From the NCBI GenBank assembly GCA_947178255.1, contig CAMWXP010000005.1:1-61592 (forward strand): a DNA stretch of 61,592 nt, given 5' to 3'. The notes under the pieces were generated by a model that worked only from the letters and a program-made list of their open reading frames with translations, did not search any database and was not told the DNA's origin. The stretch comes from an uncultured Clostridia bacterium. Lineage in GTDB: Bacteria; Bacillota; Clostridia; Christensenellales; Pumilibacteraceae. This document shows, piece after piece, positions 15,134-23,874 of this stretch. The translations under genes and the position numbers were made by a program. Position 1 is the first letter of the stretch; each line of letters begins with the position of its first letter.

Positions 15134-17311
15134 TTAATCGTTATTTCTTACAAGCTTATAGCCCATTGCGGTAATCTCGCTGTACAGCCTATCGAGATCC
15201 ATATAGTCGTAAGCGTAGATTTTGCTTAAATCTTTCAGATCTGCGTTGTCCTTGTAATGTTTTTCGTCTAAAACCTCGTCGGGGTACAGTGTTTTATATT
15301 TGTACTCTATAAGCTCTTTCAGCCCATAGTATGTCGTAAGGCAAGCGTGCTGTCTAAGCGCGGTGTCCTTGTGCGGCATTGACTTGACGATATTTCCGTT
15401 TTTGTCTATCGACTCTACAACCTTGATATCCGATTTTTTCATTTGCTTGTAATCGTACAAAATATAAAGCGCGTTCCACCGAGAATGTTCTATAAATGCC
15501 AAAACATTGCTCGATTCGGTATTAAAGAAAAATGAATAGTCGTCGTAATGCGTTGCCCTGCCGCTATTTACGTAGTATTTATTGAACTCTTCTTCGGTTA
15601 TGCCCAAATCGTTTTCGTCGCGCTTTTTAACCATATCGAATCCCAAAAGGTTTAGCTTGAACGGCAAATTTAACGCGTGGTACAAATTCGAGTCCTGCTC
15701 GATATTCGGAAGCTCGCCCCACTTTTTGAGCATATAATCTTTTCTTTGCGGCTCGTCGAGACACTTGTTAAGAATACTGCTTTGCTGTAACGGCGATAAA
15801 TACTTATCCTCGTACACCTTTTTCAGCCATTCGGGCGGATTGGCAATACGGCTATACAGCAAATTGATTTTTTGCGCCAGCTCGGTTAAATCGTCGTTAA
15901 TTATATTTTCGTGAGTATAAAGCTCTTTTTCGTCGCCGAAATAGATAATTTTGTCGCTGAGCTCATTTAGCTTTTCGCTGTTACTATTCTTGGCTCTTAC
16001 AAAAATACGGTAATTATCGTTTTCGTCAAGCATCCGCATTATAGTTTGAGCATACGACGCGTCTTCCAAATCGGCGTCGAGCGATACGATAAAGTATGTA
16101 AAGCTATCCTTATGAACAAACGACCTGAACGCCTTTTTTGCGTCGACGGAATTGCTGTAAAGCTGATCTATATCCAACTTGCATATTTCATCCGGCTTGG
16201 GGAAATCGCAATCGGAAAACACTTCGTCAAACTCATACTGTATCCGCGAAAAAAATTCGTTGTGCAACGCCTGCTTATCACAATCGTAAATATGGTATTT
16301 TACGGGATGGGTAGCAAGCTTGCCTTTGTGTTCGTGCGCAAACTGAAACTGCATAGCGCACATTCTGAAAAGCTGATAGTTCACCTTGCCGAACCCGACA
16401 AACACTATATGTATATCCTTGTCGGGCTTTAAAGAGAAATTGTCGTTGTAGAATGAGCGCGGAATATATTTGGTTATAGGGTAATCCACTACGAACTTTC
16501 TTGCCATCAATTCATATTTACTGAATCCCGATATATATGTGTTTTTAATGTTATCGGCCTTGGCTATGAATTTTTGCTTGAGTATCTTCATTTCCTGTTG
16601 GTTTGCCTCAAGATATATCCTTATATCCACATCGCGGGGTAAACCTATAAACGCTTCGATTACGTTAGTATACGATTGGTTCGCGTCTTTGAAAACAATT
16701 ATATTATACGTGCCGTGCTTCAATTTCCGCGCCAGTTGTTTTGCGACCAACGGCATGTTCAAAACCGATATGCCCTGCTTGAGCAAACCGATAAATCTTT
16801 GATTGGAAACGTTAACGCCCAAAAGAACTGTGTTTTTTGTGTTTTTAATATACTGAATCGACGACTCGGTATCGCCTACCACAATATCACAGCCTTTGTG
16901 AAGACGGTACTTTACCTTGCAAAAATTGCCGATACGCTTGCTGAAAAAGCTCGCCACACTCAAAACCACCGTTATTCCGCCGATAATAAACGCCAGTACA
17001 AAATCGGCATAATACAGCGGGTACGCTGTGCAAATGGGCATCAACATCGATTTGACTACTTTGAACTTCATTACGTCCAACGACGTGTATATAAGCGAGA
17101 AGCAAGAGAAAAAGTCCATTTGCGAGCCGTTATACACTTCCGCCGTAACGTGCAGCAAATATATAATCAAAAACGTCGGCGCAAGATAAAACAAGTTGGT
17201 CTTGGTTATAAAATCGCCGTTACGTTTTATCGAACGCACCGCCGTCAGCACAATAACCGCCGCCATCAAAATAGACGCCAACAAATAAACTATCCCCAAT
17301 GCCAAATACAT
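15134..17311 (-). CDS. Membrane protein with two RCK/TrkA-N-like domains and a RyR-like tail
   Basis: This 725-residue protein is started at 17311, where AGGTGAAATT precedes ATG; an upstream ATG at 17359 lacks an SD. Three hydrophobic segments lie in the first 140 residues. A nucleotide-binding-like stretch follows (GCDIVVGDTESSIQYIK, then INVSNQR-like), and a second at about 310 (IHIVFVGFGKVNYQLFRMCA), both like RCK/TrkA-N Rossmann repeats. The C-terminus (FIEHSRWNALYILYDYK, RQHACLTTYYGL) resembles the RyR domain found in bacterial NAD-binding membrane proteins. A ligand-gated ion transport or second-messenger sensing role is inference. Monocistronic. Confidence 0.7.
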   Translation of the reverse strand: MYLALGIVYLLASILMAAVIVLTAVRSIKRNGDFITKTNLFYLAPTFLIIYLLHVTAEVYNGSQMDFFSCFSLIYTSLDVMKFKVVKSMLMPICTAYPLYYADFVLAFIIGGITVVLSVASFFSKRIGNFCKVKYRLHKGCDIVVGDTESSIQYIKNTKNTVLLGVNVSNQRFIGLLKQGISVLNMPLVAKQLARKLKHGTYNIIVFKDANQSYTNVIEAFIGLPRDVDIRIYLEANQQEMKILKQKFIAKADNIKNTYISGFSKYELMARKFVVDYPITKYIPRSFYNDNFSLKPDKDIHIVFVGFGKVNYQLFRMCAMQFQFAHEHKGKLATHPVKYHIYDCDKQALHNEFFSRIQYEFDEVFSDCDFPKPDEICKLDIDQLYSNSVDAKKAFRSFVHKDSFTYFIVSLDADLEDASYAQTIMRMLDENDNYRIFVRAKNSNSEKLNELSDKIIYFGDEKELYTHENIINDDLTELAQKINLLYSRIANPPEWLKKVYEDKYLSPLQQSSILNKCLDEPQRKDYMLKKWGELPNIEQDSNLYHALNLPFKLNLLGFDMVKKRDENDLGITEEEFNKYYVNSGRATHYDDYSFFFNTESSNVLAFIEHSRWNALYILYDYKQMKKSDIKVVESIDKNGNIVKSMPHKDTALRQHACLTTYYGLKELIEYKYKTLYPDEVLDEKHYKDNADLKDLSKIYAYDYMDLDRLYSEITAMGYKLVRNND

Positions 17312-17454
17312 AATTTCACCTGCCGAAATTAAAACACTTTTACATAAAAATTGTACCATATACTCCTATATTTTGCAAGCCTAATAAATAAACTTACTCC
17401 ATCGTTTGCGCCGACTAATTTAATCTTGCGGCAAATTAGACGCCATATTACAAA

Positions 17455-17483
17455 TTGACTTGCCCGCAACAATATGCTAAAAT
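17455..17483 (+). promoter_or_regulatory. Promoter giving a leaderless transcript
   Basis: TTGACT and TAAAAT are 17 bp apart. Six bases then lead to the ATG at 17490, which should therefore be at or next to +1. Confidence 0.75.
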
Positions 17484-17489
17484 ATTTTT

Positions 17490-18026
17490 ATGACTGTCGC
17501 CGACCTTAATATTGTCAATTACTGTCACCGCGGCTGCAAGCCGTTGCTTAACGTAATGCGTTTACCAAAAGCGCAAGCGTTTGCGCTTGCCGCAAAAATG
17601 GCGGAGCAAAACAAGAACACCACCGCGTTTTACAGGTTTGCCGATTTCCAAAACTATTACCCCGCGCGGCTCAAAACGGACAAGCTGTTGCGTGAACGCT
17701 TTATCGCGCTCGGCGGTAAACCGACACAGCAGCACCCGCTATCTTTTGTATTGAACGGGAGCGAATATTTGAACGCTTGGTTCGATAACGGCATATTCAC
17801 AAAATTTCCGCTATCTGTATTGGACGAGGATAGCGCAAGCTTCACCTACGGCGACAGTATGTCCACACTCGCAAAGCGCGGCGAAATAACCATGCTTACA
17901 AAAAGCATGCTGCTCAAAGAAATAGCCGATTTTAACGGAACGTTAGACGAATTTTTGGCAACCGTCGCAGAACAATACCGCTATATAGAAGTGCAGGTTT
18001 GGAACGACGATTGTTTGGGATTATAA
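17490..18026 (+). CDS. Uncharacterised 178-aa cytoplasmic protein
   Basis: The protein has NYCHRGCKPLLNVMRLP near its N-terminus, FYRFADFQNYYPARLK in the middle and FVLNGSEYLNAWFDNG later. These look like a conserved small family in Clostridia, but I know no function. No membrane segment or signal peptide is visible. The gene has no SD; the promoter at 17455 puts +1 at the start codon, so it is probably leaderless. An intrinsic terminator follows 14 bases after the stop. Confidence 0.75.
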   Translation: MTVADLNIVNYCHRGCKPLLNVMRLPKAQAFALAAKMAEQNKNTTAFYRFADFQNYYPARLKTDKLLRERFIALGGKPTQQHPLSFVLNGSEYLNAWFDNGIFTKFPLSVLDEDSASFTYGDSMSTLAKRGEITMLTKSMLLKEIADFNGTLDEFLATVAEQYRYIEVQVWNDDCLGL

Positions 18027-18040
18027 GTAAATTATATAAA

Positions 18041-18066
18041 AACGCCCATGTAGGGCGTTTTTTATT
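18041..18066. terminator. Bidirectional terminator
   Basis: An AACGCCC / GGGCGTT stem is followed by TTTTTATT. It lies between convergent genes. Confidence 0.85.
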
Positions 18067-18067
18067 G

Positions 18068-18808
18068 TCACCTTTTAACGCTGCGGATTTTTTCTATAAT
18101 TGCGACCGCAATTATTATCGCAACGATATAGCCGAGCAAATATAATATATGCGGATATATGCAGCTTGCACCCGCGGTTTGAAGCTCGCTCGCAATAAGC
18201 ACCGAATGCCCGAACGGTAGCAGATTTATAAATGTTCCAAACCCGCCGCCAAACAAGGAAATAGGCATAAACACTCCGCCAAAAATACCGGTGAGCGAAA
18301 TGAATATAGACGTAATCGGCCCCGTTTGCTTTTCGTTGCCGCTGAGAGCGCCTATCAAAATACCGATACTAACGTAAAGCGCCGCCGACGGTAAAAGGTA
18401 CACAATGCTCAACACGAAGTTGGCGTAGAACGGAAAGCCGAAACAAAGCGCAATCAAAAAGAACAAAACCGTTTGAACAAGCACCACGGGAAATGCCGAA
18501 ATAAAAAAGCTGATATAATACGCCGCCTTGCTAATCGGCGCAATGTTGATACGGTTTATAAACGAGCTGTTTTTGTCCGACGAAATTTGCAGCGCCACAA
18601 ACAAGCTTGTAAACGTAAAGCCGAAAACACATATTCCGCTCGCGTAATTTTTAATTTCGAAATTGGGCGGAACAAAATCCAAATTTGTAAAAATCAACTG
18701 CATAAGCAACAGCATTACCAGAGGAAAGCCCAAGCAAAAAACCAAGCTTAACGGCTCGCGCAGCATTTCCTTTATATTCCTTTGCGCCAAAGTCAAACAC
18801 TTTTTCAT
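18068..18808 (-). CDS. ABC-2 type transporter permease
   Basis: This 246-residue protein has six hydrophobic segments. The first lies at the N-terminus after an RNIKEMLREP cytoplasmic segment typical of ABC-2 permeases (LSLVFCLGFPLVMLLLMQLI), and the last ends before the terminal KIRSVKR. Its ATG overlaps the stop of the ATPase gene by 4 bases, so the two are coupled. Together they should form an exporter, for a drug, lipid or peptide. Third gene of the AbrB-ATPase-permease operon. Confidence 0.87.
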   Translation of the reverse strand: MKKCLTLAQRNIKEMLREPLSLVFCLGFPLVMLLLMQLIFTNLDFVPPNFEIKNYASGICVFGFTFTSLFVALQISSDKNSSFINRINIAPISKAAYYISFFISAFPVVLVQTVLFFLIALCFGFPFYANFVLSIVYLLPSAALYVSIGILIGALSGNEKQTGPITSIFISLTGIFGGVFMPISLFGGGFGTFINLLPFGHSVLIASELQTAGASCIYPHILYLLGYIVAIIIAVAIIEKIRSVKR

Positions 18809-19518
18809 TGTTCTTCCTCCGCCAAACTCAAAAAAGCATTTTCAAGAGTGTCCGTTTCGGTCATCTTTAAAATCTCGTCGCGCGTGCCGATAGCTTTCAT
18901 TTGCCCGCGACTGATTACGCCGATACGGTCAGCCAAAAACTCGACTTCCTCCAAATAGTGAGTGGTGAGTATTACGGTGCGATTGCTTTTCAGCTCGCTT
19001 ATTATATCCCACAACACTTTGCGCGACTTGACGTCCAGTCCGAGCGTAGGCTCGTCGAGGAACAGCACTTGGGGCTCGGTTATCATAGCGAGCGCAATGC
19101 TCACCCGCCTAACCTGTCCACCGCTCAACTTTTTACACCGAACGTTTTCTTTTTCGCGTAGCCCGAATTTTTCTATAATTCCGTCTATCTTGTCTTGCTT
19201 GTTTTCTATGCTGTACAGCGACGCCATAAAATAAAGATTTTCGCGCACGGTCAGGTTCTTTGCGACAGCGCTCTCCTGCGGTGAAATGTTTACGATTTTG
19301 CGCACGCTTTCACGGTCCTTAATAATATCAAATCCGTTTACCGTAACCGTGCCCGCCGTCGGCAAAAGCGAGGTGGACAAAATATTGATAAGCGTTGTCT
19401 TGCCCGCGCCGTTAAGCCCGAGCAGAGCAAAACACTCGTTATCATTAACTTCAAACGACACGTTGTCCAGTGCGACAAGCTTGCCGTAACGTTTGCTTAC
19501 AAGCCCAATCTTAATCAT
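18805..19518 (-). CDS. ABC transporter ATP-binding protein
   Basis: This 237-residue protein starts at 19518 (MIKIGLVSKRYG); a longer frame back to 19557 lies within the AbrB gene. Walker A is GLNGAGKTTLIN (about 40), the signature is LSGGQVRR (about 133), Walker B is VLFLDEPTLGLD (about 155) and the switch histidine is in TTHYLEE. It matches the DrrA/CcmA-like exporter ATPases. It partners the permease at 18068 and follows the AbrB-type regulator with an 8-base overlap. Confidence 0.92.
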   Translation of the reverse strand: MIKIGLVSKRYGKLVALDNVSFEVNDNECFALLGLNGAGKTTLINILSTSLLPTAGTVTVNGFDIIKDRESVRKIVNISPQESAVAKNLTVRENLYFMASLYSIENKQDKIDGIIEKFGLREKENVRCKKLSGGQVRRVSIALAMITEPQVLFLDEPTLGLDVKSRKVLWDIISELKSNRTVILTTHYLEEVEFLADRIGVISRGQMKAIGTRDEILKMTETDTLENAFLSLAEEEQ

Positions 19519-19729
19519 TTTCGCCGCCGTCCTTTGCCTTGAATATCGCTTCGGCAAATTTAAGGTAATCGTCGTACTTGGCTATGGCAATGCCGCGCTC
19601 GACGTCGCCCAAAAGTATAAGCGTGTCGCCTTCATTCAAACCGAAAACCTCACGCGCCTGCTTGGGAATAACAATCTGCCCCTTGCTCGTCATTTTGGTC
19701 GTCCATACGTATTTGCCCTGCTCACCCAT
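19511..19729 (-). CDS. AbrB/MazE/SpoVT family transition-state-type regulator
   Basis: This 72-residue protein carries the swapped-hairpin AbrB core (TSKGQIVIPKQAREVFGLNEGDTLILLGD, about residues 13-41). It binds DNA as a dimer or tetramer. SD AAGGAGTTAGC lies upstream of its ATG. It is the first gene of the exporter operon and probably autoregulates it, an arrangement often seen in Clostridia. The leader upstream contains a hairpin with a U-run (19829-19850), which could attenuate it. Confidence 0.88.
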   Translation of the reverse strand: MGEQGKYVWTTKMTSKGQIVIPKQAREVFGLNEGDTLILLGDVERGIAIAKYDDYLKFAEAIFKAKDGGEND

Positions 19730-19821
19730 AAGTGCTAACTCCTTTTTTGTATTTATGTCTTACTTTTCTTACTCGTCTTACCGAATAATACCACGCCGCG
19801 ACAGGAATGTCAATAGTATAA

Positions 19822-19900
19822 ACAAAAAGAGAGCAATTTTACTTGCTCTCTTGTGAGTAGGATTTATATATCACGGTCGGAAGGTACCCGACGCTCACAA
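19822..19900 (-). ncRNA. Structured leader or short RNA ending in a terminator
   Basis: Read on the minus strand, TTGTGAG pairs with CTCACAA about 40 bases later, enclosing a TCGG/CCGA hairpin around GTACCTT. Immediately after comes GAGAGCAA / TTGCTCTC and a T-run (terminator 19821-19850). It lies between the 19921 gene and the AbrB operon. It may be a riboswitch-like attenuator of the AbrB-exporter operon or simply the 3' end of the upstream transcript. No known class recognised. Confidence 0.4.
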
Positions 19901-19920
19901 TCGTTATTATACGCCGTTGA

Positions 19921-20265
19921 TTAGTGTTTGTCAAGTGAACCTTTAATCTCGTTGGCAAGCGCGAGTACGGCAAGCCACTCTTTGCTTGTGCGGACTGCCG
20001 ATACGTTCCACAAATCGGTACCCTCTAACGCTCTAAACGATTTTGACAAATTTACAGACAGCGCGTATATTTCTTGCGTTATATACTTAGCATCTAACAA
20101 GGCATCAAGCGTTTTGGGGTGTAAAAAGCTAATGCTGTCTGAATCGAATTCCTCGAATATATGGTAACCTATATCGTCGTCGCTGCTATCAAGCAAAAAC
20201 GTTCCGCAGTGACTTAACGTATCGCAGTATAACTCATACTTCTCTTGAACGGTTATTTCTTTCAT
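19921..20265 (-). CDS. Uncharacterised 114-aa protein
   Basis: Its ATG overlaps the TAA of the HAD phosphatase gene by one base (TAATG), so the two are translated together. The acidic protein (LDSSDDDIGYHIFEEFDSDS) is predicted helical, without signal or membrane segments. The family is not recognised; small acidic proteins of this kind include immunity-like and SMI1-like proteins, but I see no motif for either. A strong terminator lies about 70 bases downstream. Confidence 0.7.
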   Translation of the reverse strand: MKEITVQEKYELYCDTLSHCGTFLLDSSDDDIGYHIFEEFDSDSISFLHPKTLDALLDAKYITQEIYALSVNLSKSFRALEGTDLWNVSAVRTSKEWLAVLALANEIKGSLDKH

Positions 20266-20975
20266 TATAATTTAAGCGCCTTTAAAAATTCGACCAGCTC
20301 GCCGGCGTCGCCGTGCGGGAATACGGAAATATCCAAGTCGGGTTTGTTTATAAGGCAGTCGGTAATCAAAAACACTTTCATGCCGATTTTGGCGGCGGTC
20401 ATATCGTCCGACGTGTCGTTGCCTATCATAAGGCACTCCTCGGGATTAACGCCCAGCTCGGTTGCTATATCTATGTAGTATTCGGGGCGGGGTTTGCAAT
20501 ATCGGCTGTTTTCGTACGAGGTGATGAACGAAAAATCGTCGGGATTAACGCCCGCCCATTCGGCGCGCTTAGCCTGCGCTTCGATGGGGAATATCGGGTT
20601 GGTGGCAAGCACTACCGGCACACCGTGAGCCTTTGCTGCTTTTACCGCCATATTCGCCTTTTCGGTAAACCCGCAAAGCGATTTTATCTCGTCAAAGCCG
20701 TTAGCATAACACTCGTCGAATATCGGCTTTATCTCCGCCTTGCTTTGACCGAACTCCGCTTCGAACACCCGCCAAAAAACGTTCTCGTTGGTGTCCTCGC
20801 CTTTGTTTTTGAGCATGGCAACCGTGCCCTTCCACACGCAGTCTACAATGCGCTTGGGGTCATTGCCGTGTATTGCATGGCACTTTGCCAGCGCCTCGAA
20901 GTATTTGGCGGTAAACTCGTCTTGGTCGGACGGTAACAGCGTTCCGTCTAAATCGAATAAAATAGCTTTAAGCAT
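20265..20975 (-). CDS. HAD superfamily hydrolase (phosphoglycolate phosphatase-like)
   Basis: This 236-residue protein has motif I DLDGTLLPSD (about 7-16), with the nucleophile and acid aspartates, motif II VLATNP (about 120), the motif III lysine in SRYCKPRPEYY (about 158) and motif IV MIGNDTSDD (about 180). A helical cap lies between motifs I and II. It dephosphorylates a small sugar-phosphate-like substrate. It is coupled to the downstream 114-aa gene and follows the two membrane proteins at 21037 and 21806. Confidence 0.9.
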   Translation of the reverse strand: MLKAILFDLDGTLLPSDQDEFTAKYFEALAKCHAIHGNDPKRIVDCVWKGTVAMLKNKGEDTNENVFWRVFEAEFGQSKAEIKPIFDECYANGFDEIKSLCGFTEKANMAVKAAKAHGVPVVLATNPIFPIEAQAKRAEWAGVNPDDFSFITSYENSRYCKPRPEYYIDIATELGVNPEECLMIGNDTSDDMTAAKIGMKVFLITDCLINKPDLDISVFPHGDAGELVEFLKALKL

Positions 20976-21036
20976 AAGTATTTCCTCTAAGCAAAATTAT
21001 ACCATACCGCCCCGCCGCCCGCAAGCGAAAATTACT

Positions 21037-21771
21037 TTAATTATTATCGTTGTTTTGTTTGTTTTCAAACGCGGCTTTAAGCGTTCGGTACGTCAACAAG
21101 TACATGACAATATCAACTATTATACTTATAACAAGCGACGTTATGACGCTCGCCCATACCCCTGTCATATTTGTCGAAGGCTCATGCATAAGCAACTGTA
21201 TTTCAAATACAAGTGTAACAGTGCTTACAAACAAAATAATTATGCCGACGCTTACCGCAATATTTTTATGCTTGTCAAAACGAGAAGCGACGATACACGC
21301 AATAGGAATAATGTATAAAGTGACGGATACTATTAACGTATATAACAAAAACTCAATAAAATACGGCCATTCGGTTCGAAGCGACAAAAACATTTGGCCT
21401 ACCGATTTCCATGCAAAAGCGCATACGCAGGAAAGAAGCAAAAGAGCCGTGGCGAAAATAAAAATCAAGAACGCGCAAATTTTAGCCCAAAGCCATTGAT
21501 TAACCGATTGCAAATCACCGGCTTTTTCCAATTTCAAAGCAAGACTCTTGGAAAAAGATATGTATGCAATAGTTACGCCGCGCACTAAGAATGCAAACGC
21601 AACTATAATAAAAAAGCCGATAGCTACCATAGGACCGGTCGCTTCCACCTCGTTTCTATCGAACACCATGATTACACACGCGAGTGCGCTCATCACCACA
21701 ACCGCTATCGCATACGGCCACAAGCGGCGCATGTATTGTTTTAATTCATATAATAACTGTTTCCCGAACAT
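21037..21771 (-). CDS. Six-helix membrane protein, ABC-2 permease-like
   Basis: This 244-residue protein opens with FGKQLLYELKQYMRRLWPYA, the short cytoplasmic entry helix seen in ABC-2-type permeases. Six hydrophobic segments follow. No ATPase gene is adjacent, so if it is an ABC permease its ATPase is elsewhere. It sits 61 bases upstream of the HAD gene and 35 bases downstream of the 148-aa membrane protein gene, all on the same strand. Cargo cannot be inferred. Confidence 0.65.
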   Translation of the reverse strand: MFGKQLLYELKQYMRRLWPYAIAVVVMSALACVIMVFDRNEVEATGPMVAIGFFIIVAFAFLVRGVTIAYISFSKSLALKLEKAGDLQSVNQWLWAKICAFLIFIFATALLLLSCVCAFAWKSVGQMFLSLRTEWPYFIEFLLYTLIVSVTLYIIPIACIVASRFDKHKNIAVSVGIIILFVSTVTLVFEIQLLMHEPSTNMTGVWASVITSLVISIIVDIVMYLLTYRTLKAAFENKQNNDNN

Positions 21772-21805
21772 ATAGGTTACTGCTTTTGTGCGTAAATGTA
21801 GGCGT

Positions 21806-22252
21806 TTAATCCTCCGCCGAATTTAAAAGATAAACCGTTTCGCCGTCCTGTATATATGCCACCAATTTATTTATCAGCTTATAGGTCAGATGGTACGAAT
21901 ATATGCTGCGCGAATAATGCCCGTCTATTACGACGCGGTGCCCGCCGAAAAATATCGACGCATAAAACGACGCGTCGGTCACTTCCTCCAAATCGTCGTA
22001 AAGCACCTTGCTCGATTTGAGCAGCTTTTTAAAACGTTTATACGAGACTAAGTTATAAATCAAATGCGGCAAAAATATAACGACGGCGGCGCCGTATATC
22101 GGCAAAACAATCAATAAAAAGTTATCTATTTCCACGTCCGCGCACGCAAAATATATACCTACGATAGCGAATATCACGGTAAATAATATCAAAAACGTTA
22201 AAGCCGTCATTATTCTCCCGAAAAAGCTTTCGGACGTTATATCCCGCTTCAT
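21806..22252 (-). CDS. Two-helix membrane protein of unknown function
   Basis: This 148-residue protein has hydrophobic segments at about 14-35 and 42-65, then a soluble part (RFKKLLKSSKVLYDDLEEVTDAS, HRVVIDGHYSRSIYSYHLTY). The small-N, soluble-C layout with a basic linker resembles the 14522 protein. It has no recognised motif. SD GGAGGTG is present before its ATG. First gene of the possible 22252-to-19921 operon. Confidence 0.65.
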   Translation of the reverse strand: MKRDITSESFFGRIMTALTFLILFTVIFAIVGIYFACADVEIDNFLLIVLPIYGAAVVIFLPHLIYNLVSYKRFKKLLKSSKVLYDDLEEVTDASFYASIFFGGHRVVIDGHYSRSIYSYHLTYKLINKLVAYIQDGETVYLLNSAED

Positions 22253-22324
22253 TTTGCACCTCCCGCAACTTTAATCAAATTATATCACAAATAAAATGCC
22301 TTTGCAAGTACGGCACAACACAAA

Positions 22325-22352
22325 AGCCCGAACACGTATATGCGTTCGGGCT
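22325..22352. terminator. Bidirectional-looking terminator
   Basis: An AGCCCGAAC / GTTCGGGCT stem lies between A- and T-runs, just downstream of the 22387 gene. Confidence 0.85.
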
Positions 22353-22386
22353 TTTATGATCAAGCCGATAAATTGTAATATTTTTA

Positions 22387-22620
22387 TTAGCCTTCGTAAC
22401 GGTCGAGGTTGGCGCGAATCGCTTGGATAAGGCGCTTTTCCGCCGCGATTTTCGTGTCGCGCGCGACCTTGGTGCAAACGGAAGTGCTGTACAGCTTGGA
22501 CAAATCGTCCACAAGGTTTTTAAGGTGAACGGTGTCGAGGATTTTGACCGAGCCGCAAACCTCCTCCGCCGAGGCTTCCGAAGTGTTGGGGACAGTAGTG
22601 CCGAGTGTGTTCTTTTCCAT
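22387..22620 (-). CDS. Small hypothetical protein (77 aa)
   Basis: The ATG at 22620 has AAAGGAGATATATTTT before it; an earlier frame start at 22650 is ignored. The protein (ILDTVHLKNLVDDLSKLYS, then VARDTKIAAEKRLIQAIRANLDRY) is helical with a Ser/Thr/Glu-rich N-terminus and two cysteines. Unknown family. It stands alone with its own terminator. Confidence 0.6.
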   Translation of the reverse strand: MEKNTLGTTVPNTSEASAEEVCGSVKILDTVHLKNLVDDLSKLYSTSVCTKVARDTKIAAEKRLIQAIRANLDRYEG

Positions 22621-22779
22621 AAAATATATCTCCTTTAAATAAATTTCCACAAAATTATTGCGCTATAATGTATATGTCCTAAACACTCGTAAGTTGCATA
22701 TTTAATTAATAAATGCAAAAAAAGAAATATTGCTTGCGCAATATTTCTGTCTGCATATTTATTAGATTGATTAGTACAA

Positions 22780-23871
22780 TCAAATAAATTGTGTTACATT
22801 TCGAATATACTTATAAATCTTTTCGGGTTTAACGTTCGCGTTTTCCATATCGATGTTTCTTACCGAATAAATTAGATTCATCGGCATTACATTTTGCCGT
22901 ACCGAATATACGTAAGCGTTTAATATTTCCGCCGTGATTACCTCATACGGAAACGACAGCCCGTTAGTGCCCATTGCGCCTATTACCAGATTGGACGCTA
23001 TATCGCCAAGCTCCGCGCATTTGTTGAATACTTGAAGTATTATTATTCGAGAATCGATTCCTTCTACGTCGTCCAAATCTTTGCTGACGTAATACGATTT
23101 ACTTTTAACCGAATTACTGACTAACATCAATCTCACAGAACGCCCGTCCGGAATGGGAACTTTAATGTGAACTATGTCGCCGTACTGCATTGGCAAATCG
23201 GGTGACAAGTGTTTTAGCTGTGACATTTTTGCTTCGTTTATTTCTTTTTGCAAGAAGTCAATCGAAACATTATATTCGTCGTTTAAAAATTCACACACAT
23301 ACCGAAGAATACCTTTTTTCGACGATAATTTTAGCTGAGAAGTGCCGTCAATGCCCATTGCAAACACGGTCTTTTCAAGATCGACGGTATTGCTCTCAAT
23401 CAAATACTTCATGTTCTGCTGAAAATCGCCCTTAATCATGGTGAAATAATGCTTCTTGCTGATTTCGGCACTATAAATCCTTGCGTCCGCTTTTAACTCG
23501 TCTAATAATTCGGAAAAGTTTTCCTGTTCGAAGTCTACGGTTTTCGCTTGAACGTTTTGCAATAAATAATCGTACTCGTCTGTAAGCTCTACGCGTTGTT
23601 CGGCAATTGTTACAGGAAGTATCTTTTTGTTATACTTGATTGCCAAATTAACTTCCTTGGAAACATGAATTGAGCGTTGGCTTTCGTTTGTGAGTATCAA
23701 CAAAAAAGATTCACAGCTTTTAATCGCCTTGGTTATTTCGAAAGCAAAATTCTGTCCAAGTGAAACGTCCTCGGGCGCAATCCAAGTTTCTATATCGTTT
23801 GCTGCCAAAACTTCTTTCAGCTTTAATGCGTATTTATGATCGGGATCGGATTTATGACTTATAAATATCAT
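22780..23871 (-). CDS. TIR domain effector with macro-like C-terminal domain
   Basis: In this 363-residue protein, residues 1-115 are a TIR domain: IFISHKSDPDH at the start, WIAPEDVSLGQNFAFEI for the BB-loop region, and HVSKEVNLA with the likely NADase glutamate. The remainder has IVHIKVP, then VIGAMGTNGLSFPYEVITAEIL, which reads like the GTG loop and following helix of a macro-type ADP-ribose-binding fold. TIR enzymes degrade NAD or make cyclic ADP-ribose signals in bacterial immunity. It is 3 bases downstream of a cupin gene. A defence or NAD-signalling role is likely; the macro-like call is inference. Confidence 0.78.
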   Translation of the reverse strand: MIFISHKSDPDHKYALKLKEVLAANDIETWIAPEDVSLGQNFAFEITKAIKSCESFLLILTNESQRSIHVSKEVNLAIKYNKKILPVTIAEQRVELTDEYDYLLQNVQAKTVDFEQENFSELLDELKADARIYSAEISKKHYFTMIKGDFQQNMKYLIESNTVDLEKTVFAMGIDGTSQLKLSSKKGILRYVCEFLNDEYNVSIDFLQKEINEAKMSQLKHLSPDLPMQYGDIVHIKVPIPDGRSVRLMLVSNSVKSKSYYVSKDLDDVEGIDSRIIILQVFNKCAELGDIASNLVIGAMGTNGLSFPYEVITAEILNAYVYSVRQNVMPMNLIYSVRNIDMENANVKPEKIYKYIRNVTQFI

Positions 23872-23874
23872 GAC

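Noticed and set aside
20265-22252. An ABC transporter built from the 21037 permease-like gene.
   Set aside because: No ATPase gene is adjacent, so only a membrane-protein call is supported.
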